Notes: generated by a model not told the origin, from the sequence alone. A stretch of 64,000 nucleotides of DNA from Planotetraspora kaengkrachanensis (GCF_016862895.1 NZ_BONV01000036.1:62001-126000), one strand, 5' to 3'; positions 1 to 8,580 are shown, counted from the stretch's first letter. Translations and numbers: made by a program.

Positions 1-1208
1 GCGACCAGTTGGGCCCGCAGATGCGTGGGCGGGTGAGTCGTGTCCACGGAGGTCATGTGCAGAGCCGACAGACGGAAGCGCCGCACCCGTTCGGTCTCCG
101 GGATCGAGGCGATGTACTCCCGCAACTCCTGCCACAGTGCGAGGTCGTCCCCCTCTGTCGAGCCGGCGCGTCTGTTCCGGCGGGCGGCCGCCTGGCGCTG
201 GAGCGACGTCTCCACGCTCTGCCCGAGCATCGTGGTGTCCAGCGCGGATCGGGCCGCCGCCGGCGAGGCGACGCGAGCGGAGAGCTCGTCCGCCTGGTAC
301 TCCGCGCGCTGGCCGTCACGCAGGGTGAAACGGTGCAGCAGCGACAGGGCCAATGCCGCGATCAGGTGGGGAACGATCAGCAGCACGGTGAAGACGACGT
401 CGGCGATGGGGTTGGAAAGGAAGGATCCACGCGAGGCCGAACTGGGCCGGGTGAGTACGTACCACTGGGTCAGTGCCCCGGAAGCCGACCTGAGCCACAG
501 ACCGCGCCGGGCGTCGCCGTTGACGGCGTGACCGAACTCGTGCCCGAGCAGTGCGATGCGCGCCTGGGGAGTCAGCAACTCCCACAGGGCCAGGCCGATG
601 GTGAGGACGCTGCGTCTGCGCAGTCCGGCCCGGCCGAAGGAGGCGTTGAACTCCGGAGTGACCCGGATCAGGTCGACGGGACGCACCCCGAGTTCCGCGG
701 CGACCCGGTCCGCGAGCGCGTATAGGTGGGGTGCCTCGGTGCGGGTCAACGCCCATTCGTCACTCTCGAACCTGCCCAGGCGCGGCCGGACGAGATAGGC
801 GACGGCGAGCCCGATCACACCCACGATGCGGGTCATGATCGTTCCGGTGATCAGCAGCCAGACGGAGCCCGCCACCAGTGCGACCGTGGTGAGATGGACC
901 GCCCCGGCGAGGCCCATCGCCGCGAACCACGCCCCGCCGCGACCGGGCCGCATGCCCGTTCCGGCGGAGACGTCCGCGTACAGGCGCTCGACCACCGACC
1001 GATCGGCCGTACGTCGTGCCTCACGCCACCGGGCCCCGAGACCTCGCCGGGAACCGGCTGTGGATGAGGTCTCCGCCATGGGATCGACGTTCCAGTCGCA
1101 GGCGGCACACCAGGAGCTGAACCGCGGATCGGCGGCGAGGGGGGCCGAGCAGGAGGGGCACAGGCCGTCGGTCGGGACGGCAGGGGCCGGGATCATGGTG
1201 GAGATCAT
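1..1208 (-). CDS. M48-family zinc metalloprotease with N-terminal zinc ribbon (3' end cut by window)
   Basis: The reading frame is open from the window edge to an ATG at 1208. The protein begins with a small treble-clef-like Cys pattern (CPSC, then CAAC about 20 residues later), followed by hydrophobic membrane segments and the HExxH zinc motif as HEFGH (complement of about 527-541). The last visible residues (DTTHPPTHLR) resemble the end of M48 peptidase domains, so only a short C-terminal piece is probably missing. M48 proteases of this HtpX-like type act at the membrane in protein quality control. An alternative ATG lies at 1196; neither start has a good ribosome-binding site. Confidence 0.8.
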   Translation of the reverse strand, partial: MISTMIPAPAVPTDGLCPSCSAPLAADPRFSSWCAACDWNVDPMAETSSTAGSRRGLGARWREARRTADRSVVERLYADVSAGTGMRPGRGGAWFAAMGLAGAVHLTTVALVAGSVWLLITGTIMTRIVGVIGLAVAYLVRPRLGRFESDEWALTRTEAPHLYALADRVAAELGVRPVDLIRVTPEFNASFGRAGLRRRSVLTIGLALWELLTPQARIALLGHEFGHAVNGDARRGLWLRSASGALTQWYVLTRPSSASRGSFLSNPIADVVFTVLLIVPHLIAALALSLLHRFTLRDGQRAEYQADELSARVASPAAARSALDTTMLGQSVETSLQRQAAARRNRRAGSTEGDDLALWQELREYIASIPETERVRRFRLSALHMTSVDTTHPPTHLRAQLV

Positions 1209-1233
1209 GCCGTACGCGGATGTCTCATCCGAA

Positions 1234-1626
1234 TCAGCGCATGCCGACTACTCTCTCCGGTTCGATCACGAAGATCACCCGGACCTGGTCGCGGCCTCCG
1301 TACCAGGGGTAGGGCGTGCCGAGGTACTTCTTGGCGAGCGCGTCGATGTGCTCAGCCGCGCCGTCCGTGGTGACCTCGAGGACCCGGCCGCGTACCTGGA
1401 CATAGCGTGAGGGGTCGTCGGGGTCGGAGACGGTCAGGGCGACTCGCGGGTCCCGCTCGATGTTCCGTGTCTTGACGTGAGTCTGCACGCTGTTGATGAG
1501 CACGTGCTCGCCGTCGGTGTCGACCCATGTCTGGGTCAGCTGCGGTGAACCGTCGGCCATCGATGTGGCGAGGTAGCAGATGCTCGGCCTGCGCAGCAGG
1601 TCCAGCAGTTCTTCGCTGAGTTTCAC
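1234..1626 (-). CDS. PPOX-class (split-barrel) F420/FMN-dependent oxidoreductase
   Basis: This 130-residue protein has the layout of the pyridoxamine-5'-phosphate-oxidase-like split barrel found in actinobacterial F420-dependent reductases (Rv1155 type): an N-terminal LATSMADGSPQ strand pair, then a TWVDTDGEHVLINS segment and the TRNIERDPRVALTV phosphate-site region. The start is GTG (1626). It acts in the cytosol on an unknown substrate. It sits alone between the M48 gene and the HD gene on the same strand, with about 190 bp of sequence upstream in which I see no other gene. Confidence 0.85.
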   Translation of the reverse strand: MKLSEELLDLLRRPSICYLATSMADGSPQLTQTWVDTDGEHVLINSVQTHVKTRNIERDPRVALTVSDPDDPSRYVQVRGRVLEVTTDGAAEHIDALAKKYLGTPYPWYGGRDQVRVIFVIEPERVVGMR

Positions 1627-1819
1627 CGCACCGTTCTACGGCATGAGCCCTGCGGAGCGGTGATCGAGGTGGGGTGTGTCGCCCCACCGGCGGAGACACC
1701 GTCCGGTGGTAGCCGGATCGCCGGCCCGGGTTCCGTTGTCTCGCCGCTCGAACCGATGGCGACGTCCTGAGTCTTGGCAGGCCTGACGATTCACAGCGGC
1801 GGACGGGCGCAATCGCACG

Positions 1820-2827
1820 TCAGCGCTGACGGGTGCCTGGTCCGGCGTTCACGAAAGCGAGATGGGGCAGTTCGCGTTGGACGACGTCGATGTCGGGGAC
1901 GAACTCGGTGCGGGTGAAGGGCGAGTGGGGCGCCGACGTCACTTCGTCGACGAATTGCGTTTCGTCCATCTCCAGAAGGCGCGCACGACTGCCCCCCTTC
2001 ATTTGGAAATACCAGGGAAGGACCTTGTGGCGAAGCCATGAGGAACGACAGACGCGCTCGTTGTTGATCGGAAAGATCACCGGCCGTGTGAAGGTCTCCT
2101 TCACCATGCGGGCGATATCGAAGACGCCTGGATAGTCCTGCTCGATGTCGTACACGTGATGATGGGAGAGGAATCTTTGGACCAGTTCCTGGAACAGTGA
2201 GTTGAACCCCGCGCAGTACAGCTCGACGTCGGGGAACCGCGCATCGTGGAACTGCTCGGTGAGCGCGCGGCACTCGGACAGCAGGGGATCCTTTTTCAGC
2301 GCGTATCCCAGAAGGGCGTCGATGTCGTCCGGGATCAGCCGGGGGTGGACGTTGAGCCCGGTGACGGCGAACAGCAGGTCCTCGACGATTCCGGTGAGGG
2401 CGTCGGCGAAGAGGACGACCCGAGCTTCCGGGGAGAGAGACAAGAGATCTTTCCTGTGGATGCCCCCGAGATCGGAGATGTCCCGCCCCGGCAGGCCCAG
2501 ACCTTCGAAGTAGTCTGCGACGTTCGCCGCCTGGTCGAAGCTGCCGCGTTCGATGTTGTGGGCGAAAGGCCACCGATTGAGATCATGCATCCACGCCAGG
2601 CCGATGATGCGGTCGAGGTCGACAGAATCCGAATCCGTCGCCAGTTGGCGCGCCAGAGACGTGACCCGTTGCACGTGCCAGAGGCGGGCGAACACCTTGA
2701 CTCGCGGATCCTGCTCCTCGCCGAAAGTCGTCACGAAGCCTGTGATGTGGCGGAGCCGCAGAATACGGTGGCGGAGCTCGTCAGGCAGCGAGACGGGCGC
2801 ATTGACCCCGTCAAGGTCGATCTTCAT
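1820..2827 (-). CDS. HD-domain phosphohydrolase, dGTPase-like
   Basis: The 335-residue protein has the full HD metal-site set: His51 (LWHVQRV), His81-Asp82 (MHDLNRWPFAHNIE) and a later Asp near 142 (VVLFADAL). The HD-x4-PFAH-x2-E context is the one seen in dNTP triphosphohydrolases of the dGTPase type, so a nucleotide or nucleotide-like phosphate ester is a plausible substrate; this is inference. It is the third gene of a lower-GC cassette, starting 16 bp after the radical SAM stop codon, so co-transcription is very likely. The C-terminal half (about 170-335) matches no family I recognise. Confidence 0.75.
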   Translation of the reverse strand: MKIDLDGVNAPVSLPDELRHRILRLRHITGFVTTFGEEQDPRVKVFARLWHVQRVTSLARQLATDSDSVDLDRIIGLAWMHDLNRWPFAHNIERGSFDQAANVADYFEGLGLPGRDISDLGGIHRKDLLSLSPEARVVLFADALTGIVEDLLFAVTGLNVHPRLIPDDIDALLGYALKKDPLLSECRALTEQFHDARFPDVELYCAGFNSLFQELVQRFLSHHHVYDIEQDYPGVFDIARMVKETFTRPVIFPINNERVCRSSWLRHKVLPWYFQMKGGSRARLLEMDETQFVDEVTSAPHSPFTRTEFVPDIDVVQRELPHLAFVNAGPGTRQR

Positions 2828-2843
2828 AAGTACCGGAATCCCT

Positions 2844-4001
2844 TCACCAGGGCCCTGGCCAGGCTTTCTGGGCGACGATTGAGTGAAAGATCACCTCTTG
2901 GAGACCCTTCGTGGCATGCAGGATCGTGTTGTAGTCGAACTCTGACACGTCGGCGCCCACGTGAAGATACCCCGTTTGCGGGTCGCGCGTAACGAGTTCA
3001 TCTGACAGGCCAAGGAAGCTGCTAATGCGCGCACGCCAATGCGAACCATTCTGGTCTTCTGTTGTCGGTGCGCATCTCGACCGTTGTGTTCGGGGGCAAG
3101 AACAGGGAAGGCAGCGACTCGGGGACATCGCCGGTCTCCACGTGCCCAGATATTCCTTTATTCCGAGGTTGAGTGCGATGGCACATGATGTGTGCCGATA
3201 CAAGGGATACTGAACGTTTCTACTTATCTTGGCCAACCGGCGCCATCCGGCGTGGTCGAACACCTCGTCTGAATTTCCCGCGGCCTTCATGCCGGATGGA
3301 ATATGGGTGACGATGCGCGGATCGTCGACGGGAACGCCGGGGCCCAGCTTGGGCCCGACCACCACCGAGCAACTCATCCCCGACTCCTTGAGCCGGTTGA
3401 CTGTCAGCTCTTCATCATGCACGCCGTTCGACAGTTCAGTGACGAATGGTCGCCAGAAGTGGATCGCCCTTTGATTCCGAGTTCCGGATATCATGCGCGC
3501 GTTCGCCAGCGTGGTCGCAAAGGACGCGACAGGGCCCGCTTCGAGAGGAATTCTCGCGTCTCTGGCGAATGATTGGCTGAAGAACCAGAGGATCGGCCAT
3601 TCCAGGGCGTCGAGAGCCTCGACGAGATCCGATGGAACCGAAGATTTCGTGATGAGTATTACCGGGCGCATGGAGGGCAGAATCCCGACTATCTGCTCCA
3701 GGTATTCGACCGTAGCCTCACGGTTCCTGGGAGTCATCAGCATGTCGGTGTAGTTGCCCAAGCAGACCGGTGTTCCGTCGGTCGTGGGGTCGATCAACTC
3801 CGCGCGTCTGCCGAAGAGATAACCGAGCAGCGCCGATGCCGTTTCGGAGGGGGAGGCGCGCGGGCTCGGGCGGGTGTTGCGCAGGTCCAAAGGGCCGAGA
3901 TAGCAGTATGCGCAGTTCGCGGGGCAGCCTATGACGGGATCAACGCTTATCCACGTGTCGTGCTCGGAGACGAGTGCGACCGAATGATTATTCATGTTCA
4001 T
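2844..4001 (-). CDS. Radical SAM protein with extra C-terminal Cys cluster
   Basis: A 385-residue protein with the radical SAM cluster motif C26-x3-C30-x2-C33 (GCPANCAYCYLG), preceded by SVDPVIG as in spore-photolyase-like and related subfamilies. Near residues 297-310 there is a second group, C-x2-C-x-C-x7-C, which could bind an auxiliary iron-sulfur cluster or a metal. The substrate is unknown. The start codon overlaps the end of the upstream kinase gene by 14 bp, which indicates translational coupling, and the HD gene follows after 16 bp. GC is lower than in most of the window. Confidence 0.8.
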   Translation of the reverse strand: MNMNNHSVALVSEHDTWISVDPVIGCPANCAYCYLGPLDLRNTRPSPRASPSETASALLGYLFGRRAELIDPTTDGTPVCLGNYTDMLMTPRNREATVEYLEQIVGILPSMRPVILITKSSVPSDLVEALDALEWPILWFFSQSFARDARIPLEAGPVASFATTLANARMISGTRNQRAIHFWRPFVTELSNGVHDEELTVNRLKESGMSCSVVVGPKLGPGVPVDDPRIVTHIPSGMKAAGNSDEVFDHAGWRRLAKISRNVQYPLYRHTSCAIALNLGIKEYLGTWRPAMSPSRCLPCSCPRTQRSRCAPTTEDQNGSHWRARISSFLGLSDELVTRDPQTGYLHVGADVSEFDYNTILHATKGLQEVIFHSIVAQKAWPGPW

Positions 4002-5883
4002 TTCGGCTGCGATTCCACAAGTGGAGAAACGAATTCTTGAGCGCGTCGTAGTCCGCCGATCGTGTCAGCAGGCTCTCAAGATCGTCCGAGTTCCTCCAGT
4101 AGAATTCGAATGTCTCCTCCAGCAGCGTTTTCGCGTGGAGTCCGCTGATATCGAACTGGAGCTCGAACGAATCGAACAGCACCTGCTGCCTGCGATCCCT
4201 TCTCGCTCGGAAGTACGGCTCATAGAAGAGCCCGCCCTCCGACAGCAGTATGGTCGCCCCGAGCCCGAATCTGGCGAGGCGCAACTCTACGAGCGAATTG
4301 AACTCGCCGTGCAGCATCCGATAGCCGTCCAGGCTCTCCTCGGATTTCCGCTTCAGGTCCGAATGGATTCCGTACGCGTTACCCGGCCGGGCTTCGTAGC
4401 TCTCCGACATGCCGTAGTAGTCCGGTAGGGCGGGGTTGCTGATCACGACCTGGAGGCTCCCGCCGGCGGAGAGCACATCGCGTATCTCTGAGTTGAACAT
4501 CCCTCGAGGAGAGAGATACGACTGGCCGGTTTCCGCCAGGAGGCGGACTGTGGACGCCTTCACCGCGGACTCCCGCAGAGCCGCCTTCTTCGCCTCGTTC
4601 CGCTTGGTGTTCACAGGGCGCTCCGAGCCGCGCGTGGGCACGTATGCCGCCCGGCAGTGCAGGGCGGCGGCCAGCGTCTGGGGTGCCGTGGATATCCAGG
4701 AAGAGGTCAGCTCGTTCTGGCTCAGATGCTGCCTCAGGGCACAGATCGTGTACACGAGAGAGGCGGTGTCCACACCGGCGTCCTTGGCCGTGGAGTTCGC
4801 CACCCAACGGGTCCGCCTCAGGCACTCGGCGAGGAGAAACCATCGGTACATGGTCGGCGCACCGTGTTTCGTCATGGCGGGGAACTCCTGATAGACCACC
4901 TGCCGCCACATGTTCATGCATCGCAGTTGCCGGTTGTCGTCGGCGTGGACGGGCCCCGCGGCCAACTCGTCTCGAAGGAGATAGCCGACGGCCAGGGCGA
5001 GTTGACTTCGGTCCAGATCGCCGTTGTCGTCCGCCGTGCCGGTCGTGCGGAACAAGAGATCGATCTCGAATCGAGCCAGATCTTCGAATACGTGACCTTC
5101 CTTGGCGTTGCCGAAGTCGATGAGATGAACCTCGGCGTGGACGGAGTCGATGAGGAAGTTCGCGAATCGTGCGTCTCCGTGCAGGAAGCGACGGTCCGGG
5201 ACCGGCGCGACCCGGATGTTCTCCGTTGTCGACTCCCACCATGCCCGGAATCCGACCAGATCTGGAAGATCGGGGCAGAAGGCGGCCGCCGTGTTGAGGG
5301 TTGCCTGAATGCCCTGGTCCCAGGCCAGATAGGGAAGGTATTCCACCAGGGGTTGCGCCATCCCCGGCTTTTCCTCTGATCTCTTCTCCACCAGTATGCG
5401 AGCCACTGTGCGAAGGCATTCTCTGATGGTCGGTTCAGGTGGGGCCTGGTCGCGATTCTCGTTCCATACGTACGTTCGAAGGAACTGCTCGAAATCGCTG
5501 TAGTGTTCGATTTCCTCGAACGATCGGCCGCCGATATAGCTGTAGGCGATGCAGGACCATCGATCTGTACGGTTGTCCAGTTCGATCTCGATGGGGCCGT
5601 GAACGCCGTTGATTTCGGGAGCAGGCGGAGAAGGGGCCGTGCCGGCGAAACTGAGACGGTGGGCGTGCTCCGCCTCGATCTCTTCCGCCGGCCCGGCTTT
5701 CATGACGATCGGATCCAGCTTCCCGAACCAGATGAGGGCGACGAGTGAGCCGCTGTATCCCCCGGCGAGGATGCGGATCAACGGGATTCCCACCAGATCC
5801 TTGGGGATGCGTTCCAGCAGTATGTCAGTGAGTCGTCGGATGTCCCCCTGGGAGACCTCGGAATGGCGACCTATGATTTTCAA
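3988..5883 (-). CDS. APH/TCAD9-like kinase-fold protein with C-terminal PLD-like (DUF5919-like) region
   Basis: First gene of the cassette, 631 residues. The N-terminal half has an aminoglycoside-phosphotransferase-like fold: Lys62 in IVMKAG, HGD at 235-237 with Asn242 (HGDARFANFLID), and DFG at 256-258. The following EDLARFEIDLLF resembles the TCAD9 domains described in NTP-dependent bacterial conflict systems; this is from memory and needs a profile search. Residues from about 395 on form a separate domain resembling PLD-like DUF5919 regions, without HKD motifs, ending in a GLHAKTLLEETFEFYW segment. The start is TTG at 5883 with GGGAGGA a few bases upstream. It could be a phosphotransferase or a ligand-binding pseudokinase. 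Confidence 0.65.
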   Translation of the reverse strand: MKIIGRHSEVSQGDIRRLTDILLERIPKDLVGIPLIRILAGGYSGSLVALIWFGKLDPIVMKAGPAEEIEAEHAHRLSFAGTAPSPPAPEINGVHGPIEIELDNRTDRWSCIAYSYIGGRSFEEIEHYSDFEQFLRTYVWNENRDQAPPEPTIRECLRTVARILVEKRSEEKPGMAQPLVEYLPYLAWDQGIQATLNTAAAFCPDLPDLVGFRAWWESTTENIRVAPVPDRRFLHGDARFANFLIDSVHAEVHLIDFGNAKEGHVFEDLARFEIDLLFRTTGTADDNGDLDRSQLALAVGYLLRDELAAGPVHADDNRQLRCMNMWRQVVYQEFPAMTKHGAPTMYRWFLLAECLRRTRWVANSTAKDAGVDTASLVYTICALRQHLSQNELTSSWISTAPQTLAAALHCRAAYVPTRGSERPVNTKRNEAKKAALRESAVKASTVRLLAETGQSYLSPRGMFNSEIRDVLSAGGSLQVVISNPALPDYYGMSESYEARPGNAYGIHSDLKRKSEESLDGYRMLHGEFNSLVELRLARFGLGATILLSEGGLFYEPYFRARRDRRQQVLFDSFELQFDISGLHAKTLLEETFEFYWRNSDDLESLLTRSADYDALKNSFLHLWNRSRNEHE

Positions 5884-6174
5884 CCATTCCTCCCGAACAA
5901 ATAACCCGATTTAGGTCATCCGAAAATGAAAGGCCGGAACATGAACAGTGTAAGCCGCCGGGTAATGCCGAGTCATCGCAGATAATGATATGTCAGCTAT
6001 TGTGTTAAACGCTATATTTGCCCGCTTTGGCAGCGGGTGTTTCAACGGGAATCGCGTCATCGGAAGTGGGAACATCGAGGGCCGGGATCGGCGGCTGGTC
6101 GTCGCCCACGGTCCGTGCTGCCGGTGGTTTTCGCCCACCTGAGGGCGACGAGCTCCGCATCCACTCCTCCAGCG
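5884..6174. other. AT-rich intergenic region upstream of the kinase/rSAM/HD cassette
   Basis: About 290 bp without a convincing gene. It is one of the most AT-rich stretches of the window (6000-6030 has several TATA-like words). It must contain the promoter of the cassette. On the minus strand a TTTAAC followed 16 bp later by CATTAT is a possible -35/-10 pair, but this is weak. A 75-codon minus-strand frame (5911-6138) has no recognisable content. Confidence 0.5.
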
Positions 6175-7026
6175 CTAGAACGCCTCATCGCCCGCGGCCG
6201 GTGCGTCGAGGATCGGGATGAGCTGCTCCTCCTCGTAGGTCAGGTGCCGTTCGAGCTCGTCGATGAGCCGTTCGACCTGCGGGAGCACCGCGATGGGATC
6301 CGCTTCATCGGAGGAGACGACCTCCTGCAACTCGCCGACCAGGGCCGCGATCTTCTCGTGTTCCCCGCGCAGCCGGTCGAGGACCGGGGCCAGCTCCGGA
6401 CGGGCCTTCTCGAAGGCCGGGAACATGCCGCCGTCCTCATGGGTGTGATGCTGATGCAGTCCGTGGCAGACGGTCAGGCAGTTCACCCGGAGCTGCGCGC
6501 CGAGACCTGGACCCGATTCCGCGATCTCCGTGCGGACCAGGGCGAGCTCCCGCCGGAACGCGTTGTGGATCATCTTCAGGGCGGCGCCCAAGGACGCCGC
6601 TCGTGGCGGCCCTCCGGTGACCGCGCGCAGGGCGACCACGGGGATCAACCGTGACGTCTTGGCCTGGTAGTCCGCCCACCCGGGGTCGGCCTCCGCGGCG
6701 CGGGCGAAGGCGCGGTCCCGCTCGTCGCCCTCCAGTTCGGCGGCCTCCGCCTCGTATGTGAAGGCTCCGTCCTCGACCTGGACGCGGGGATTCGCGACCA
6801 GGTTGCGGAACCAGTCCGGATGCTCTGGGCCGCCGCCGGCCGAGGCGATGATCAGCACCCGTTCGCCGCCGTCCGGAAGGTAGCCCACCGGGACCGTGTG
6901 CGGAGCGCCCGATCGCGCTCCGGTCGTGGTCAGCAGGAGCAGTCGGGCTCCTTCGAAAGGACCGCCGACCCGCCCTTCGTTGGCGCGGAACTCCTCGATG
7001 ATCTGTCGGTTGAAATCGTTCGGCAC
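6175..7026 (-). CDS. F420-dependent nitroreductase (DUF385)-hemerythrin fusion protein
   Basis: This 283-residue protein joins two domains. Residues 1 to about 130 are a deazaflavin-dependent nitroreductase of the Ddn family (LLLLTTTGARSG, HPDWFRNLVANPRV). Residues from about 148 on are a hemerythrin-like four-helix bundle with iron-ligand His/Glu motifs (HQHHTHEDGGMFP, LRGEHEKI, HLTYEEEQLIP). The start is GTG at 7026 behind AGGAAG. Such fusions occur in actinobacteria; an oxygen- or redox-sensing reductase is a reasonable inference. A stand-alone hemerythrin gene lies 0.8 kb away at 7857. Confidence 0.88.
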   Translation of the reverse strand: MPNDFNRQIIEEFRANEGRVGGPFEGARLLLLTTTGARSGAPHTVPVGYLPDGGERVLIIASAGGGPEHPDWFRNLVANPRVQVEDGAFTYEAEAAELEGDERDRAFARAAEADPGWADYQAKTSRLIPVVALRAVTGGPPRAASLGAALKMIHNAFRRELALVRTEIAESGPGLGAQLRVNCLTVCHGLHQHHTHEDGGMFPAFEKARPELAPVLDRLRGEHEKIAALVGELQEVVSSDEADPIAVLPQVERLIDELERHLTYEEEQLIPILDAPAAGDEAF

Positions 7027-7467
7027 TGTTTCTTCCTACTCCAGAGATATGGGGACGCGCGATTCGCGGCATGGCGAAGAATCGTTCGACATGCCGGACG
7101 GAATTCAGAGGAGATGGCCGTGACCCTGTTTCGAGAATGGCGGAAGAACACGGCTTTCCCGGCCGGGTCATGAACGGGAGATCGGCACTGACCAGCGGAG
7201 ACGAGCACGTGGAAACGTCACACTGAATGTGGGGATGCGGCGGGCGGAAAAATTCGGCGGGCCTCGCGCCCGCCCGGCCTTCACGCCTCGGCCGGGTGCC
7301 CCACTCGCTCTTGGCCCATGGCCGACCCGGCAGTCACGGTCATCACCGTAATGCCATCGAGGTGATTGAGGCAATCCGCGGTTCCCCGATCCGGATGGCA
7401 TTCGCCCATGCGATTGCGTCGCCGATGAGGTCCGGCCTCGGAGAAGGCTTACGAATGCTCCGGCGGG
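7027..7467. other. Gene-less divergent region between nitroreductase and VOC genes
   Basis: About 440 bp with no ORF I can support on either strand. It carries the promoter of each divergent gene. A GC-rich hairpin (GGCGGGC-ctcgc-GCCCGCC, 7256-7274) lies inside without a T-run. No tRNA-like structure is visible. Confidence 0.5.
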
Positions 7468-7473
7468 TAGGTT
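7468..7473 (+). promoter_or_regulatory. Predicted -10 box (TAGGTT) of leaderless VOC gene
   Basis: TAGGTT fits the actinobacterial TAnnnT consensus and ends 6 nt before the GTG at 7480. No Shine-Dalgarno sequence is present, so transcription probably starts at the start codon. Confidence 0.5.
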
Positions 7474-7479
7474 GCCGTG

Positions 7480-7830
7480 GTGACTCTCTTATGGGAACAA
7501 GTGGTGATCGACTCGGCCGATCCGGTACGGCTCGGGCAGTGGTGGACCGAGGCGCTCGGCTGGACCGTCGTCAACGACGCCGAGGAGGAGTTCGAGATCC
7601 GGATGGCTCCCGACATCCTGCCCGGCATCATCTTCGTCCCCGTCGGCGACGAGAAGAAGGCGAAGAGCCGGCTCCACATCGACTTCCGTCCGGACGACCA
7701 GGAGGCCGAGGTGAGCCGCCTCCTGGCGCTCGGCGCCACCCACGCCGACGTGGGTCAGGGCGCCTCGTCCTGGGTGGTGCTCGCCGATCCGGAAGGCAAC
7801 GAGTTCTGCGTGCTCGCCTCCAGGAAGTGA
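7480..7830 (+). CDS. VOC-superfamily (glyoxalase-like) protein
   Basis: Short protein (116 residues) with the paired beta-alpha-beta modules of the vicinal oxygen chelate fold: VVIDSADPVRLGQWWTEALGW at the N-terminus and VVLADPEGNEFCVL at the C-terminus. The function is probably small-molecule binding or conversion; the substrate is unknown. Two consecutive GTG codons (7477, 7480) are possible starts; 7480 is chosen because it lies the expected distance from a TAnnnT box. It converges on the hemerythrin gene with a shared terminator between them. Confidence 0.85.
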   Translation: MTLLWEQVVIDSADPVRLGQWWTEALGWTVVNDAEEEFEIRMAPDILPGIIFVPVGDEKKAKSRLHIDFRPDDQEAEVSRLLALGATHADVGQGASSWVVLADPEGNEFCVLASRK

Positions 7831-7837
7831 CGACCCC

Positions 7838-7877
7838 GAGGAGGGGCTGCGCGCCGTCAACCGTCCCGCCCCTCCTC
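7838..7877. terminator. Bidirectional hairpin between convergent VOC and hemerythrin genes
   Basis: GAGGAGGGGC (7838-7847) pairs perfectly with GCCCCTCCTC (7868-7877) around a 20-nt loop. The right arm lies in the last codons of the hemerythrin gene. There is no U-tract, as is common in actinomycete terminators. Confidence 0.5.
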
Positions 7878-8420
7878 CGGCGAGGTGATCAGGAAGGCCG
7901 GAGGTGAGCCGCGCCAGGCCGGGACCTCGAGACCGTTGAGCGCCTCGACGATCCGTTTCTCCTCGTAGACGAAATGCGACTCCAGGAGTGCGGACAGGCC
8001 GTCCAGTTCGGCTCGCACGCGTTCGGCGCCGGCGGGATCGCCCGCGTCGGCGTCGCCGGCCAGTTCCTCCAGTCTGCGCAGGATGCCGGCCACCATCTGA
8101 TGGTCGTGCCGCAGTTCGTCGAGGACGGGCCGCAGGTCTGGAAACCGCTCTGCGAGGAGGGAGAACGCTCCCTCGTCCTCGCCCTCGTGGTGCCGGCTCA
8201 GTGCCGAGCAGAAGGTCAGGCAGTGAGCCCGCAGCTCCCGAGGCCGTTCGGTACGGCCTTCGCGGCGGGAGTCGACGTCCTCGCGAAGCCGGGCGAGCTC
8301 CTCACGAAGCCAGAGGTGCACGCCGACCAGCTGATTGCCGAACGCTTTGACGCGGTCGTCCGGCTCGATGGGTGTCTCGATGGGTGTCTCCATGGGCTTC
8401 CCATGGTCCGGCGCCTCCAT
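7857..8420 (-). CDS. Hemerythrin-domain protein
   Basis: 187-residue protein with a single hemerythrin-like four-helix bundle. Visible ligand motifs are HLWLREELARL, SRHHEGEDEGAFSLL, LRHDHQMV and ESHFVYEEKRI. The N-terminus is an acidic low-complexity tail (METPIETPIEPDD). It is probably a cytosolic non-heme di-iron protein for oxygen or nitric oxide sensing or storage. It is related to the hemerythrin half of the fusion at 6175. A GAGGG sequence precedes the ATG. Confidence 0.87.
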   Translation of the reverse strand: MEAPDHGKPMETPIETPIEPDDRVKAFGNQLVGVHLWLREELARLREDVDSRREGRTERPRELRAHCLTFCSALSRHHEGEDEGAFSLLAERFPDLRPVLDELRHDHQMVAGILRRLEELAGDADAGDPAGAERVRAELDGLSALLESHFVYEEKRIVEALNGLEVPAWRGSPPAFLITSPEEGRDG

Positions 8421-8539
8421 GCCCTCGGCGGTCTCTTCACCGGGTGCACCGCGACGCTGGCGAGAACCTCATCACCCGTCCTACCGGGCCGTCAAGCCGG
8501 CCGGGCTCGCTTCCGGCGCGGACCACTGACGCGAGGACG

Positions 8540-8563
8540 GCGGCCCGCCGAGGGGCGGGCCGC
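8540..8563 (-). terminator. Hairpin terminator downstream of the aminotransferase gene
   Basis: A perfect 10-bp stem GCGGCCCGCC/GGCGGGCCGC with a GAGG loop, just after the stop codon at 8581 on the minus strand. Confidence 0.7.
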
Positions 8564-8580
8564 GGTGACGGCGACCGTCG

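Noticed and set aside
5911-6138. 75-codon minus-strand ORF upstream of the kinase cassette
   Set aside because: No ribosome site, no homology, and it lies in the AT-rich promoter region.
7168-7401. 77-codon minus-strand ORF between nitroreductase and VOC genes
   Set aside because: No recognisable content and no start signal.
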